A stretch of 64,000 nt of DNA from CAXBES01 sp963974915 (lineage in GTDB: Bacteria > Bacteroidota > Bacteroidia > Flavobacteriales > Flavobacteriaceae), in contig CAXBES010000003.1 of the NCBI GenBank assembly GCA_963974915.1, positions 62,001 to 126,000 of the forward strand. Direction: 5' to 3'. Shown here piece by piece: positions 56,543-63,133 of this stretch. How positions within the stretch are numbered: position 1 is the stretch's first letter; every line of letters starts with the position of its first letter. Position numbers and translations under genes: made by a program. The notes beneath the pieces are model-generated. The model was not told where the DNA came from and searched no databases. It saw only the letters and a list, made by a program, of their open reading frames with translations.

Positions 56543-57892
56543 TTAACGTAGTACCAACTCTTCTACAAACTGGAATCGTACTAAACCGTCCTCATCAATT
56601 TGAGTTAATTCTACCGGGTGCAATGTATTTACCAATTCCGGATTCCAAGGCGTTTTTACTTTTACATAGTTTTCAGTAAATCCGTGAATATAACCCTGTT
56701 TATTTTCACCTTCAAATAGTACTGAACGTGTACTCCCTAACTGAGATTCATAAAACGCACGGCGTTTTTTAACCGATAAGCCTCGCAACATTTTGCTTCT
56801 CTTACTTCTCACGTTCTTAGGCACAACATCTTGCATTGTCGCCGCCGGAGTATTATCTCTTTCAGAATAAGTAAAGACATGTAAATAAGATATGTCTAAT
56901 TCATTTAAAAAATGATATGTTTCCAAGAAGCGTTCTTCGGTTTCTCCGGGAAACCCAACGATCACGTCAACTCCAATACACGCATGTGGCATCACTTCTC
57001 GAATTTTCTCTACCCGTTCTGCATATAATTCTTTCATATATCTGCGTCTCATCAATTTCAAGATCGCATTGCTTCCGCTCTGTAATGGAATATGAAAATG
57101 CGGCACGAAGGTATTCGAATTGGCAACAAAATCTATAGTTTCATTTTTCAAAAGATTTGGTTCGATTGAAGATATTCTCAATCTTTCAATTCCATCTACC
57201 TTATCAAGAGCCTGTACTAAATCTAAAAATGTGTGTTCGTGTTTTTTATTTCCGAATTCTCCCTTGCCATAATCCCCAATATTAACACCGGTAAGTACGA
57301 TTTCCTTAATATCCTTCTTAGAGATCTCCCTTGCATTTTCGAGAACATTCTCTAAGGTATCACTTCTTGAAATCCCCCTAGCCAACGGGATGGTACAATA
57401 CGTACATTTATAATCACAACCATCCTGAACCTTCAGAAATGCGCGTGTTCTGTCTCCAATTGCATAAGACCCTACATAAAAATTCGCCTCTTCAATTTCA
57501 CAACTATGTATTTGAGCTTCCCTTCTATTTCCCGTAACATCATCGAGCAAGTCGTTTATATAGGCGGTAATATTAAACTTTTCAGTTGCCCCTAGCACCA
57601 GATCTACTCCATTAACATCTGCCAACTCTTGTGGTTTGAGCTGAGCATAACAACCTACGGCTGCTACAAATGCTTCAGGGTTTACTTTTTGTGCCTGTTT
57701 TACGATCGACTTGAAACGCTTATCGGCATTTTCAGTTACACTACATGTATTAATAACGTATACATCGGCTTTCTCTGAAAAATCTACGCGATCAAAGCCT
57801 TCCGAAGAAAATCCTCTGGCAATTGTAGAAGTCTCACTAAAATTTAGCTTACAACCTAAGGTATAGAATGCGACTTTTTTGGTAAGATTCAT
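56543..57892 (-). CDS. mtaB: tRNA (t6A37) methylthiotransferase MtaB
   Basis: A 449-residue radical SAM enzyme converting t6A37 to ms2t6A in tRNA. The N-terminal UPF0004 domain has YTLGCKLNFSETSTIARGF, INTCSVTENADKRFKSIVKQ and AVGCYAQLKPQELAD (three Fe-S Cys), the radical SAM core KVQDGCDYKCTYCTIPLARG (CxxxCxxC), and later LQSGSNAILKLMRRRYMKEL and IVGFPGETEERFLETYHFL. A C-terminal TRAM-like region follows. Length is typical. The start region is divergent from the four-helix-bundle gene, with a heptamer array in the gap. Confidence 0.96.
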   Translation of the reverse strand: MNLTKKVAFYTLGCKLNFSETSTIARGFSSEGFDRVDFSEKADVYVINTCSVTENADKRFKSIVKQAQKVNPEAFVAAVGCYAQLKPQELADVNGVDLVLGATEKFNITAYINDLLDDVTGNRREAQIHSCEIEEANFYVGSYAIGDRTRAFLKVQDGCDYKCTYCTIPLARGISRSDTLENVLENAREISKKDIKEIVLTGVNIGDYGKGEFGNKKHEHTFLDLVQALDKVDGIERLRISSIEPNLLKNETIDFVANSNTFVPHFHIPLQSGSNAILKLMRRRYMKELYAERVEKIREVMPHACIGVDVIVGFPGETEERFLETYHFLNELDISYLHVFTYSERDNTPAATMQDVVPKNVRSKRSKMLRGLSVKKRRAFYESQLGSTRSVLFEGENKQGYIHGFTENYVKVKTPWNPELVNTLHPVELTQIDEDGLVRFQFVEELVLR

Positions 57893-57936
57893 TCTTGTAT
57901 TTTTGAAAGTGCGGACGCAAAGATACGAAGTTTTGC

Positions 57937-58083
57937 TGGATGAGCGATGTTGGGTGCGCGATGTTGGGTGCGCGATGTTGGATGTTGGGTGCTGGATGTT
58001 GGATGTTGGGTGCTGGATGTTGGGTGCTGGATGTTGGGTGCTGGATGTTGGGTGCGCGATGTTGGGTGTTGGATGTTGGCTGC
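57937..58083 (+). repeat. heptamer array 2, alternating TGGATGT and TGGGTGC
   Basis: Twenty-one contiguous 7-bp units without indels: TGGATGT seven times, TGGGTGC seven times, GCGATGT four times, plus TGGATGA, TGGGTGT and TGGCTGC. The unit TGGGTGC is also the commonest one in array 1. In the middle, TGGATGT and TGGGTGC alternate almost strictly, which suggests that a 14-bp unit was amplified. It lies between the divergent mtaB and four-helix-bundle genes. Confidence 0.92.
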
Positions 58084-58092
58084 AAACTATCT

Positions 58093-58108
58093 AAAAAAAA
58101 AAAAAAAA
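58093..58108 (+). repeat. homopolymer A16
   Basis: An uninterrupted run of 16 A lies between heptamer array 2 and the four-helix-bundle gene, 26 nt before its ATG. Such runs are prone to slippage and could alter promoter spacing. Confidence 0.9.
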
Positions 58109-58134
58109 TCAACTCCCCAATATAACAAGTTGAT

Positions 58135-58497
58135 ATGAGTTTTAAATTTGAAAGATTGCATATTTGGCAAAAAGCAATGACACTCGGAGAAGAAATAAAT
58201 AACGCTGTAAACAAGTTTCCTAAAAAAGAAATGTATAACCTTTCTTCGCAAATAAGAAGAGCGGCCGATTCAATAGCCTTAAATATTTCAGAAGGATGTA
58301 TAGTACAATCTAACCGTGAATATCGCAAGTTTTTGGGTTATTCAATTCGTTCACTTGCGGAAGTAGTGACCTGTTTATATAAAGCCAAATATAGATCGTA
58401 TATTTCCGAAGCAGATTTTGATGAAAAGTATAGCAAATGCTATCTTTTAATGAATATGATGATTGCATTTAGAAATACAATAAAACCTAAAAATTAA
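58135..58497 (+). CDS. four-helix-bundle protein (23S rRNA intervening-sequence / S23 family)
   Basis: A 120-residue all-helical protein: FKFERLHIWQKAMTLGEEIN, then FPKKEMYNLSSQIRRAADSI, ALNISEGCIVQSNREYRKFL, GYSIRSLAEVVTCLYKAKYR. The Q-x-R-R-A-x-x-S-I-x-x-N-I-x-E-G signature is that of the S23 / four-helix-bundle family, which also includes the Avd proteins of diversity-generating retroelements. These form pentameric basic bundles. No reverse transcriptase or variable-repeat target is present. The gene lies 51 nt from a heptamer array and 4 nt before the next gene. Its role is unknown. Confidence 0.92.
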   Translation: MSFKFERLHIWQKAMTLGEEINNAVNKFPKKEMYNLSSQIRRAADSIALNISEGCIVQSNREYRKFLGYSIRSLAEVVTCLYKAKYRSYISEADFDEKYSKCYLLMNMMIAFRNTIKPKN

Positions 58498-58501
58498 AAC
58501 C

Positions 58502-60127
58502 GTGCTTCGAGTTTCCAGCCTCCATTTGTGGATAAGAACAGTTCTACTTGCTATTGCGCTTTTCCTACACTTCTCATGTACCCAAAACAACACTAACAAC
58601 CGCGACCACCTAATATTCCGGTATAACGAACACAGCAATATTTCCACTTTAGATCCGGCATTTGCACGAAATCCTCAAATTATCTGGCCCACGAACCAAT
58701 TGTTCAACGGATTAGTACAATTAGACGATTCGCTTAATATTAAACCCGATATAGCAAAGCATTGGATCGTAAACGATACCACGAATTCCTATACTTTTTT
58801 TCTACGTGATGATGTTTATTTTCATAAAAATAAGGTCTTCGGAAAAGATTCTACCAGAAACGTTGTCGCTTCCGATTTTGAGTACAGTTTCGACAGATTG
58901 TTGGATGAAAATGTCGCTTCTTCAGGTAGTTGGGTGCTTCAGAATGTGCTCTCGTACAAAGCTGTAAATGATACCACATTTTCCATACAGTTAAAGAAGC
59001 CCTTTCCGGCGTTCTTAGGACTCCTCTCAATGCGATACTGCTCTGTTGTTCCTAAGGAGGCAGTAAATCACTACAAAAACGAATTCCGAAGAAATCCTGT
59101 GGGAACAGGACCATTTCAATTTAAAATGTGGGAAGAAAATGTAAAATTGGTACTTAGGAAGAATCCTTTGTATTTTGAAAAAGACTCAAAAGGAGAACAA
59201 CTTCCCTATCTTGAAGCAGTTGCTATTACATTTCTACCCGATAAACAAAGTGAATTTTTACAATTTACTCAGGGTAAGATCGATTTTATTTCGGGATTAG
59301 ATAATTCTTATAAAGATGAGCTAGTAACCACTACCGGAAAACTTCAGGAACAATATACCGATAAGATCAATTTGATTACCGGACCCTACCTTAACACAGA
59401 GTATCTCGGTTTTTTTATGGAGACCAATTCCGAAGAAATTACATCCGAAAAATTACGTCAAGCTATAAACTATGGATTCGACCGTGTGAAAATGGTCACT
59501 TATTTACGTAATGGAATGGGAATTCCTGCGGTACACGGCTTTATACCAAAAGGTCTCCCCGGTTTTGATGAAATTGACGGTTTTACCTATCGGCCGGATA
59601 AAGCACGGGAGTTAGTAGAAGTCTACAAAATGGAAACTGGAGACAACAATCCTCAGATCACTATTGGAACCAACAGTCAGTATTTAGATATTTGTGAGTA
59701 CATTCAGCGGGAGTTAGAAAAAATTGGGATCGACGTTACCGTAGATGTAATGCCTCCGTCCACTTTAAGACAAATGAAATCAAGTGGCGAGTTAGATATT
59801 TTTCGGGCAAGCTGGGTGGCAGATTATCCCGATGCCGAAAATTATCTTTCACTTTTTTACAGTCCGAACTTCACCCCCAACGGACCAAATTATACTCATT
59901 ATAAGAATGCAGTATTTGATAGTTTATATGTAGAAGCTCAGACTATTTCTGATATTGACCAAAGAAAGCTACTTTATACTAGAATGGATTCAATTCTAAT
60001 TCGGGAAGCGCCCATTGTACCTTTGTTTTATGATATGGCTGTTAGATTTGTCAATAAAAAGGTAAGCGGACTAGGGATCAACCCTCAAAATTTCCTCATA
60101 TTGAAAAGAGTTAAAAAAGACCGGTAA
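58502..60127 (+). CDS. ABC transporter substrate-binding protein, family 5 (oligopeptide type; GTG start)
   Basis: A 541-residue lipoprotein-like binding protein. N-terminus MLRVSSLHLWIRTVLLAIAL ends in a lipobox FLHFSC. The family 5 pattern follows: NEHSNISTLDPAFARNPQII, GLVQLDDSLNIKPDIAKHWI, SDFEYSFDRLLDENVASSGS, NPVGTGPFQFKMWEENVKLV and a C-terminal TRMDSILIREAPIVPLFYDM. OppA/DppA-type proteins bring peptides to an ABC permease; none is adjacent here. Start is GTG, 4 nt after the four-helix-bundle gene, so the two appear linked, but the reason is unclear. Confidence 0.9.
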   Translation: MLRVSSLHLWIRTVLLAIALFLHFSCTQNNTNNRDHLIFRYNEHSNISTLDPAFARNPQIIWPTNQLFNGLVQLDDSLNIKPDIAKHWIVNDTTNSYTFFLRDDVYFHKNKVFGKDSTRNVVASDFEYSFDRLLDENVASSGSWVLQNVLSYKAVNDTTFSIQLKKPFPAFLGLLSMRYCSVVPKEAVNHYKNEFRRNPVGTGPFQFKMWEENVKLVLRKNPLYFEKDSKGEQLPYLEAVAITFLPDKQSEFLQFTQGKIDFISGLDNSYKDELVTTTGKLQEQYTDKINLITGPYLNTEYLGFFMETNSEEITSEKLRQAINYGFDRVKMVTYLRNGMGIPAVHGFIPKGLPGFDEIDGFTYRPDKARELVEVYKMETGDNNPQITIGTNSQYLDICEYIQRELEKIGIDVTVDVMPPSTLRQMKSSGELDIFRASWVADYPDAENYLSLFYSPNFTPNGPNYTHYKNAVFDSLYVEAQTISDIDQRKLLYTRMDSILIREAPIVPLFYDMAVRFVNKKVSGLGINPQNFLILKRVKKDR

Positions 60128-60221
60128 ATATCGGTTTGTTTTTGACGAAATTTAATTTTTCTAGCTTTTAGACCTGTAACATTTCTAAGCCTTTCTGCGA
60201 CTCATAATAAAACACTACGCT

Positions 60222-60506
60222 ATGGGATTTGGAGGATCGGTTGCTGCGATGCTATCATCGCTTAAGAACAATAAAAATCAGTTAGGTAAAAAAGACAAAT
60301 ACTTCAATAAGAAAGTTGATGGTTACAGTGGTTCTTACGAAAAGCTAGTTGACCATAAGAAAATGAGTCCTTATCAGATGGAGGAGTTCAAAAAGAAATT
60401 GAAGGCCGAAAGGAAAAACGAACAACTAACGACCTATATTTGGTTTGTTAGTGCTTTGGTTATTGTAGTACTTTTAATTGTAGTGATATTAGAGTATATA
60501 TTTTAA
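60222..60506 (+). CDS. conserved small membrane protein of unknown function
   Basis: A 94-residue protein: a soluble, Lys/Gly-rich N-terminal part (MGFGGSVAAMLSSLKNNKNQ, KKDKYFNKKVDGYSGSYEKL), then a charged helix (SPYQMEEFKKKLKAERKNEQ) and a C-terminal TM segment, TYIWFVSALVIVVLLIVVIL. A tail-anchored topology is likely, with the N-terminus in the cytoplasm. I do not recognise the family beyond a general impression that it is conserved in Flavobacteriia. Convergent with the GlmU-like gene, the two overlapping by 4 nt. Confidence 0.75.
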   Translation: MGFGGSVAAMLSSLKNNKNQLGKKDKYFNKKVDGYSGSYEKLVDHKKMSPYQMEEFKKKLKAERKNEQLTTYIWFVSALVIVVLLIVVILEYIF

Positions 60507-61675
60507 CTTCTTCTGTGTTTCGCAGTCTCTTCAAAAACATGCTCTAAAATCCTGGCATCTATTTCAGTGAATTCGATATTACGACGCGACATTACGACTT
60601 TAGCTACTTCAAATGCTTTTTTCGTTAAATAGGTGGTCATCCCTGCGCTTCCGCCCCAACTAAAACTTGGAACAAAGTTTCTCGGAAAGCCACTTCCGAA
60701 GATATTAGCACTCACACCAACCACAGTTCCGGTATTAAACATCGTATTTATACCGCATTTGCTGTGATCGCCCATCATCAAGCCACAGAATTGCAGTCCG
60801 GTGCGTGCAAAACCTTCGGTCTCATAATCCCACAAGCGTACCTCTGCATAGTTATTCTTTAAATTCGAGTTATTAGTATCGGCTCCCAAGTTACACCATT
60901 CACCCAAAACAGAATTTCCTAAAAATCCGTCATGACCTTTATTTGAATACCCAAAGATCACCGAGTTATTTACTTCTCCTCCTACTTTACTATGCGGACC
61001 AACGGTAGTACCACCATAAATCTTGGCTCCCATTTTTACTGTAGCGTGTTCACAAAGCGCAAATGGCCCTCTAATCATACTTCCTTCCATAATTTCGGCA
61101 TCTTTACCAATATATATAGGCCCTTCAGTGGCGTTAAGCGAACAAAACGGAAGTCTAGCTCCTTCCTCAATAAAAATATCCTTTACGTTAAAGGCTACAG
61201 AAGTTTCAGGAATTGATGCTGATGTTCTACCCTGAGTTAGTAAATCAAAATCACGCTTTATTGCGGCATGATTCTTTGAAAATATGTCCCAGGTATGTTC
61301 AATTTTTAAAAGATCATTTGAAAATTGAATGATCTCATAAGTCTCAAAATCTACTTCTTGCCCTTCAGAAGTATAAAAAGCAATAGGTTCATCATCATGG
61401 AAGATCGCCTTATTTGGAGTAAGCCCCTTTACCAGATCAACGAGTTCTTCCGAAGGAAGAAACGAAGCATTAATAAGAATATTAGCTTCCAATTCTACCA
61501 TAGGATACTTCTCAGAAAGATAATCTTCGGTCACAGTTGTGGTAGTAAACCCCAGATATTTTTCCCACTTTTCTCTAATGGTTAGAATTCCAACTCTAAT
61601 ATCGGCTACCGGTCTGGTAAAAGTAAAAGGTAGTAATTGATTCCGAACACTTCCGTCAAAAAGGATATAATTCAT
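60503..61675 (-). CDS. GlmU-like putative sugar nucleotidyltransferase
   Basis: A 390-residue protein with an N-terminal nucleotidyltransferase-like part (MNYILFDGSVRNQLLPFTFT, RPVADIRVGILTIREKWEKY) and a C-terminal left-handed beta-helix: IYIGKDAEIMEGSMIRGPFA, LCEHATVKMGAKIYGGTTVG, SKVGGEVNNSVIFGYSNKGH, DGFLGNSVLGEWCNLGADTN. The order matches the Bacteroidota GlmU-family protein. The classical GxGTRM of the uridyltransferase is absent; the start reads LFDGSVRNQLLPF, so the nucleotidyl activity is not certain. Probably acts in sugar activation for envelope glycans. Confidence 0.88.
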   Translation of the reverse strand: MNYILFDGSVRNQLLPFTFTRPVADIRVGILTIREKWEKYLGFTTTTVTEDYLSEKYPMVELEANILINASFLPSEELVDLVKGLTPNKAIFHDDEPIAFYTSEGQEVDFETYEIIQFSNDLLKIEHTWDIFSKNHAAIKRDFDLLTQGRTSASIPETSVAFNVKDIFIEEGARLPFCSLNATEGPIYIGKDAEIMEGSMIRGPFALCEHATVKMGAKIYGGTTVGPHSKVGGEVNNSVIFGYSNKGHDGFLGNSVLGEWCNLGADTNNSNLKNNYAEVRLWDYETEGFARTGLQFCGLMMGDHSKCGINTMFNTGTVVGVSANIFGSGFPRNFVPSFSWGGSAGMTTYLTKKAFEVAKVVMSRRNIEFTEIDARILEHVFEETAKHRRS

Positions 61676-61801
61676 CGAATGTTTTAGTTAAGTTGGTTAT
61701 CTGATATACGGCAACATCCTTCAAAAATAAGTATTTATTAGCGATAAGTAAACATGTTTTAGATCAATTTGCCGCCACGAATAACCAAAGAAACAGACAA
61801 A

Positions 61802-61829
61802 AAAAAGCCTTCGAAATTACGAAGGCTTT
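61802..61829 (-). terminator. terminator of rpmE2
   Basis: On the minus strand AAAGCCTTCG pairs with CGAAGGCTTT around a 6-nt loop, followed by TTTTTT. It starts 22 nt after the rpmE2 stop. Confidence 0.9.
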
Positions 61830-61851
61830 AAATATTTGGTAAGCGAAAATA

Positions 61852-62133
61852 CTATTCTTCTTCCTTAGCAGCAACGGCTTTAGGTTGTTTGAATTTCGCG
61901 TATTTGTTTTTGAATTTATCAATACGTCCTGCAGTATCGATCAATTTAGATTTTCCAGTGTAGAAAGGGTGTGAAGTTCTTGAAATTTCAAGTTTCACTA
62001 AAGGATATTCAACACCGTCAACTTCTAGCGTTTCTTTTGTATTTGCAGTAGATTTAGTAATAAAGACATCTTCGTTAGACATGTCTTTAAAAGCAACTAA
62101 TCTGTAATTTTCAGGATGGATTCCTTTTTTCAT
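61852..62133 (-). CDS. rpmE2: 50S ribosomal protein L31, type B (no zinc site)
   Basis: A 93-residue protein: MKKGIHPENYRLVAFKDMSN, EDVFITKSTANTKETLEVDG, VEYPLVKLEISRTSHPFYTG and KSKLIDTAGRIDKFKNKYAK, with an acidic tail (AVAAKEEE). It lacks the CxxC pairs of zinc-binding L31 and is the type B form, which in many bacteria is expressed under zinc limitation. Here it may be the only L31 of the segment. ATG 62133 matches family starts; the frame opens at 62250 across the promoter. Own promoter and terminator. Confidence 0.95.
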   Translation of the reverse strand: MKKGIHPENYRLVAFKDMSNEDVFITKSTANTKETLEVDGVEYPLVKLEISRTSHPFYTGKSKLIDTAGRIDKFKNKYAKFKQPKAVAAKEEE

Positions 62134-62183
62134 CGTCTTATCTTTTATAATACTTACCTCCTGACCTTTCAGGAATGAGCGTG

Positions 62184-62213
62184 CAAATTTAAGGAATAAA
62201 ACTAATTCTGCAA
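62184..62213 (-). promoter_or_regulatory. promoter of rpmE2
   Basis: On the minus strand TTG (complement of 62211-62213), 19 nt and TAAATTTG (complement of 62184-62191) match the consensus. The leader of ~45 nt contains a short hairpin CCTGA-AAGG-TCAGG, followed by AGG. Confidence 0.78.
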
Positions 62214-62297
62214 TAAAATTACACACTTTTTTCATTGCAAAACTACACAAGGTTCTTAAACTAAATTTCTTGAACAGGTTTCTCGTAAGAAATACTG

Positions 62298-62397
62298 TTT
62301 TTAGGGCGTTACCCAGACATTCACTACGTTCGGTCTGCGTCGGGCTTTCGCTATTACACGCTAAGGCGAGGTAACTTAGCTCAATCCCTAACGCAAA
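62298..62397 (+). repeat. dispersed structured repeat element, copy 2
   Basis: It starts TTTTTAGGGCGTTACCC and ends TCAATCCCTAACGCAAA, matching both ends of the element at 13823-14007 (there in opposite orientation). The interior is CGGTCTGCGTCGGGCTTTCG and differs from copy 1 except for the CGGGCT core. It is ~100 bp, about half the length of copy 1, and lies between rpmE2 and the DUF4199 gene. Confidence 0.75.
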
Positions 62398-62584
62398 TAT
62401 TTTAGTCTACCACTCAATTGATTAGCACAGAAAATAATATTCGTACAATTGTTATAAATTCAGTTATATATAAAATGGAATTGACAATCATTGCAACATC
62501 AAATTATTCTGTAACGTTTTCCTATATTTGTTTACTAACAACCCGAACTTATCTGAGTATTTTATTCAGAACAAAACACAACCA

Positions 62585-63127
62585 ATGGAAATACAAACAC
62601 CCTCAATTAAAAAGAATGCAGCTCAATACGGACTTATACTAGGATTAGTATTTGCATTTATAACTGCAGTTATCTATGCCGTAAGTATTGAATTACTAAC
62701 AAAATGGTGGCTAGGAATCATCATGTTCTTAATCGCTTTAGGAATTGGTATCTTCTCCGTGGCCAAGTCGAAAGCCATCTTAGGTGGATTTATCTCATTT
62801 AAACAAGCCTTTACCTCCTACTTTATTACTATGGCAATTGGTCTGTTTATAAGTATTATCGTTAGTATTTTGATCTTTGTAGTTATCGATCCGGAAGCGG
62901 CGGTCTATCTGCAAGAACAAATTGTAGAAATGACCCGTGGAATGATGGAGAGTTTTGGTGCTCCAGAGTCTGAGATCAACAAAGCTATTGCCGAAATGGA
63001 AAGTAAAAATCAGTATTCTTTGGGATCACAACTTCAAGGATTTGTTTTTCAATTAGCATTTTACTCTGTGTTTGGATTGCTGGTTGCGCTTATTATGCGT
63101 AAAAAAGATCCTAATGCAATTGACTAA
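62585..63127 (+). CDS. DUF4199 family membrane protein
   Basis: A 180-residue membrane protein: MEIQTPSIKKNAAQYGLILG then TM segments FAFITAVIYAVSIELLT, LGIIMFLIALGIGIFSVAKS, SYFITMAIGLFISIIVSILI and a C-terminal FVFQLAFYSVFGLLVALIMR. Between the third and fourth lies a hydrophilic helical stretch (MTRGMMESFGAPESEINKAI). The pattern and length are those of DUF4199. The frame opens at 62528, but ATG 62585 is the usual start. It is 6 nt before a glycosyltransferase gene, a common pairing in Flavobacteria. Confidence 0.85.
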   Translation: MEIQTPSIKKNAAQYGLILGLVFAFITAVIYAVSIELLTKWWLGIIMFLIALGIGIFSVAKSKAILGGFISFKQAFTSYFITMAIGLFISIIVSILIFVVIDPEAAVYLQEQIVEMTRGMMESFGAPESEINKAIAEMESKNQYSLGSQLQGFVFQLAFYSVFGLLVALIMRKKDPNAID

Positions 63128-63133
63128 AAAACT

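Larger units (their letters stand above)
561..61455. repeat. over-represented octamer TTCCGAAG / CTTCGGAA throughout the window
   Basis: Read by eye, TTCCGAAG occurs at about 23 places: 561, 3141, 3737, 20263, 28162, 33066, 33291, 36162, 38667, 40116, 41303, 41939, 43304, 45465, 45836, 48189, 49608, 57800, 58404, 59084, 59428, 60694, 61448. Its complement CTTCGGAA occurs at about 19: 9334, 10929, 12727, 14873, 18412, 20025, 29800, 32895, 34328, 35902, 41045, 42812, 43168, 44422, 45104, 50065, 50411, 52465, 58837. Both strands are used equally; sites lie in all reading frames and in intergenic DNA. TTCCGAAGAAA is a common extension. It is not one locus but a dispersed signal. Confidence 0.85.
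62134..62584. other. long intergenic region
   Basis: The gap between the divergent rpmE2 and DUF4199 genes holds the rpmE2 promoter, the dispersed repeat and a TATATTTG -7 element (62523-62530) oriented toward DUF4199 without a clear -33 element. No gene is supported here. Confidence 0.6.

Noticed and set aside
57937..58083. Heptamer array as a CRISPR array
   Set aside because: Units are 7 bp without spacers; no repeat-spacer pattern and no cas genes are present.
57879..58138. Several short Cys/Trp/Gly-rich frames over 57879-58138
   Set aside because: All are readings of heptamer array 2 in different frames, without conserved signature.
58135..58497. Diversity-generating retroelement
   Set aside because: The four-helix-bundle protein is Avd-like, but no reverse transcriptase, template repeat or variable repeat was found in the window.
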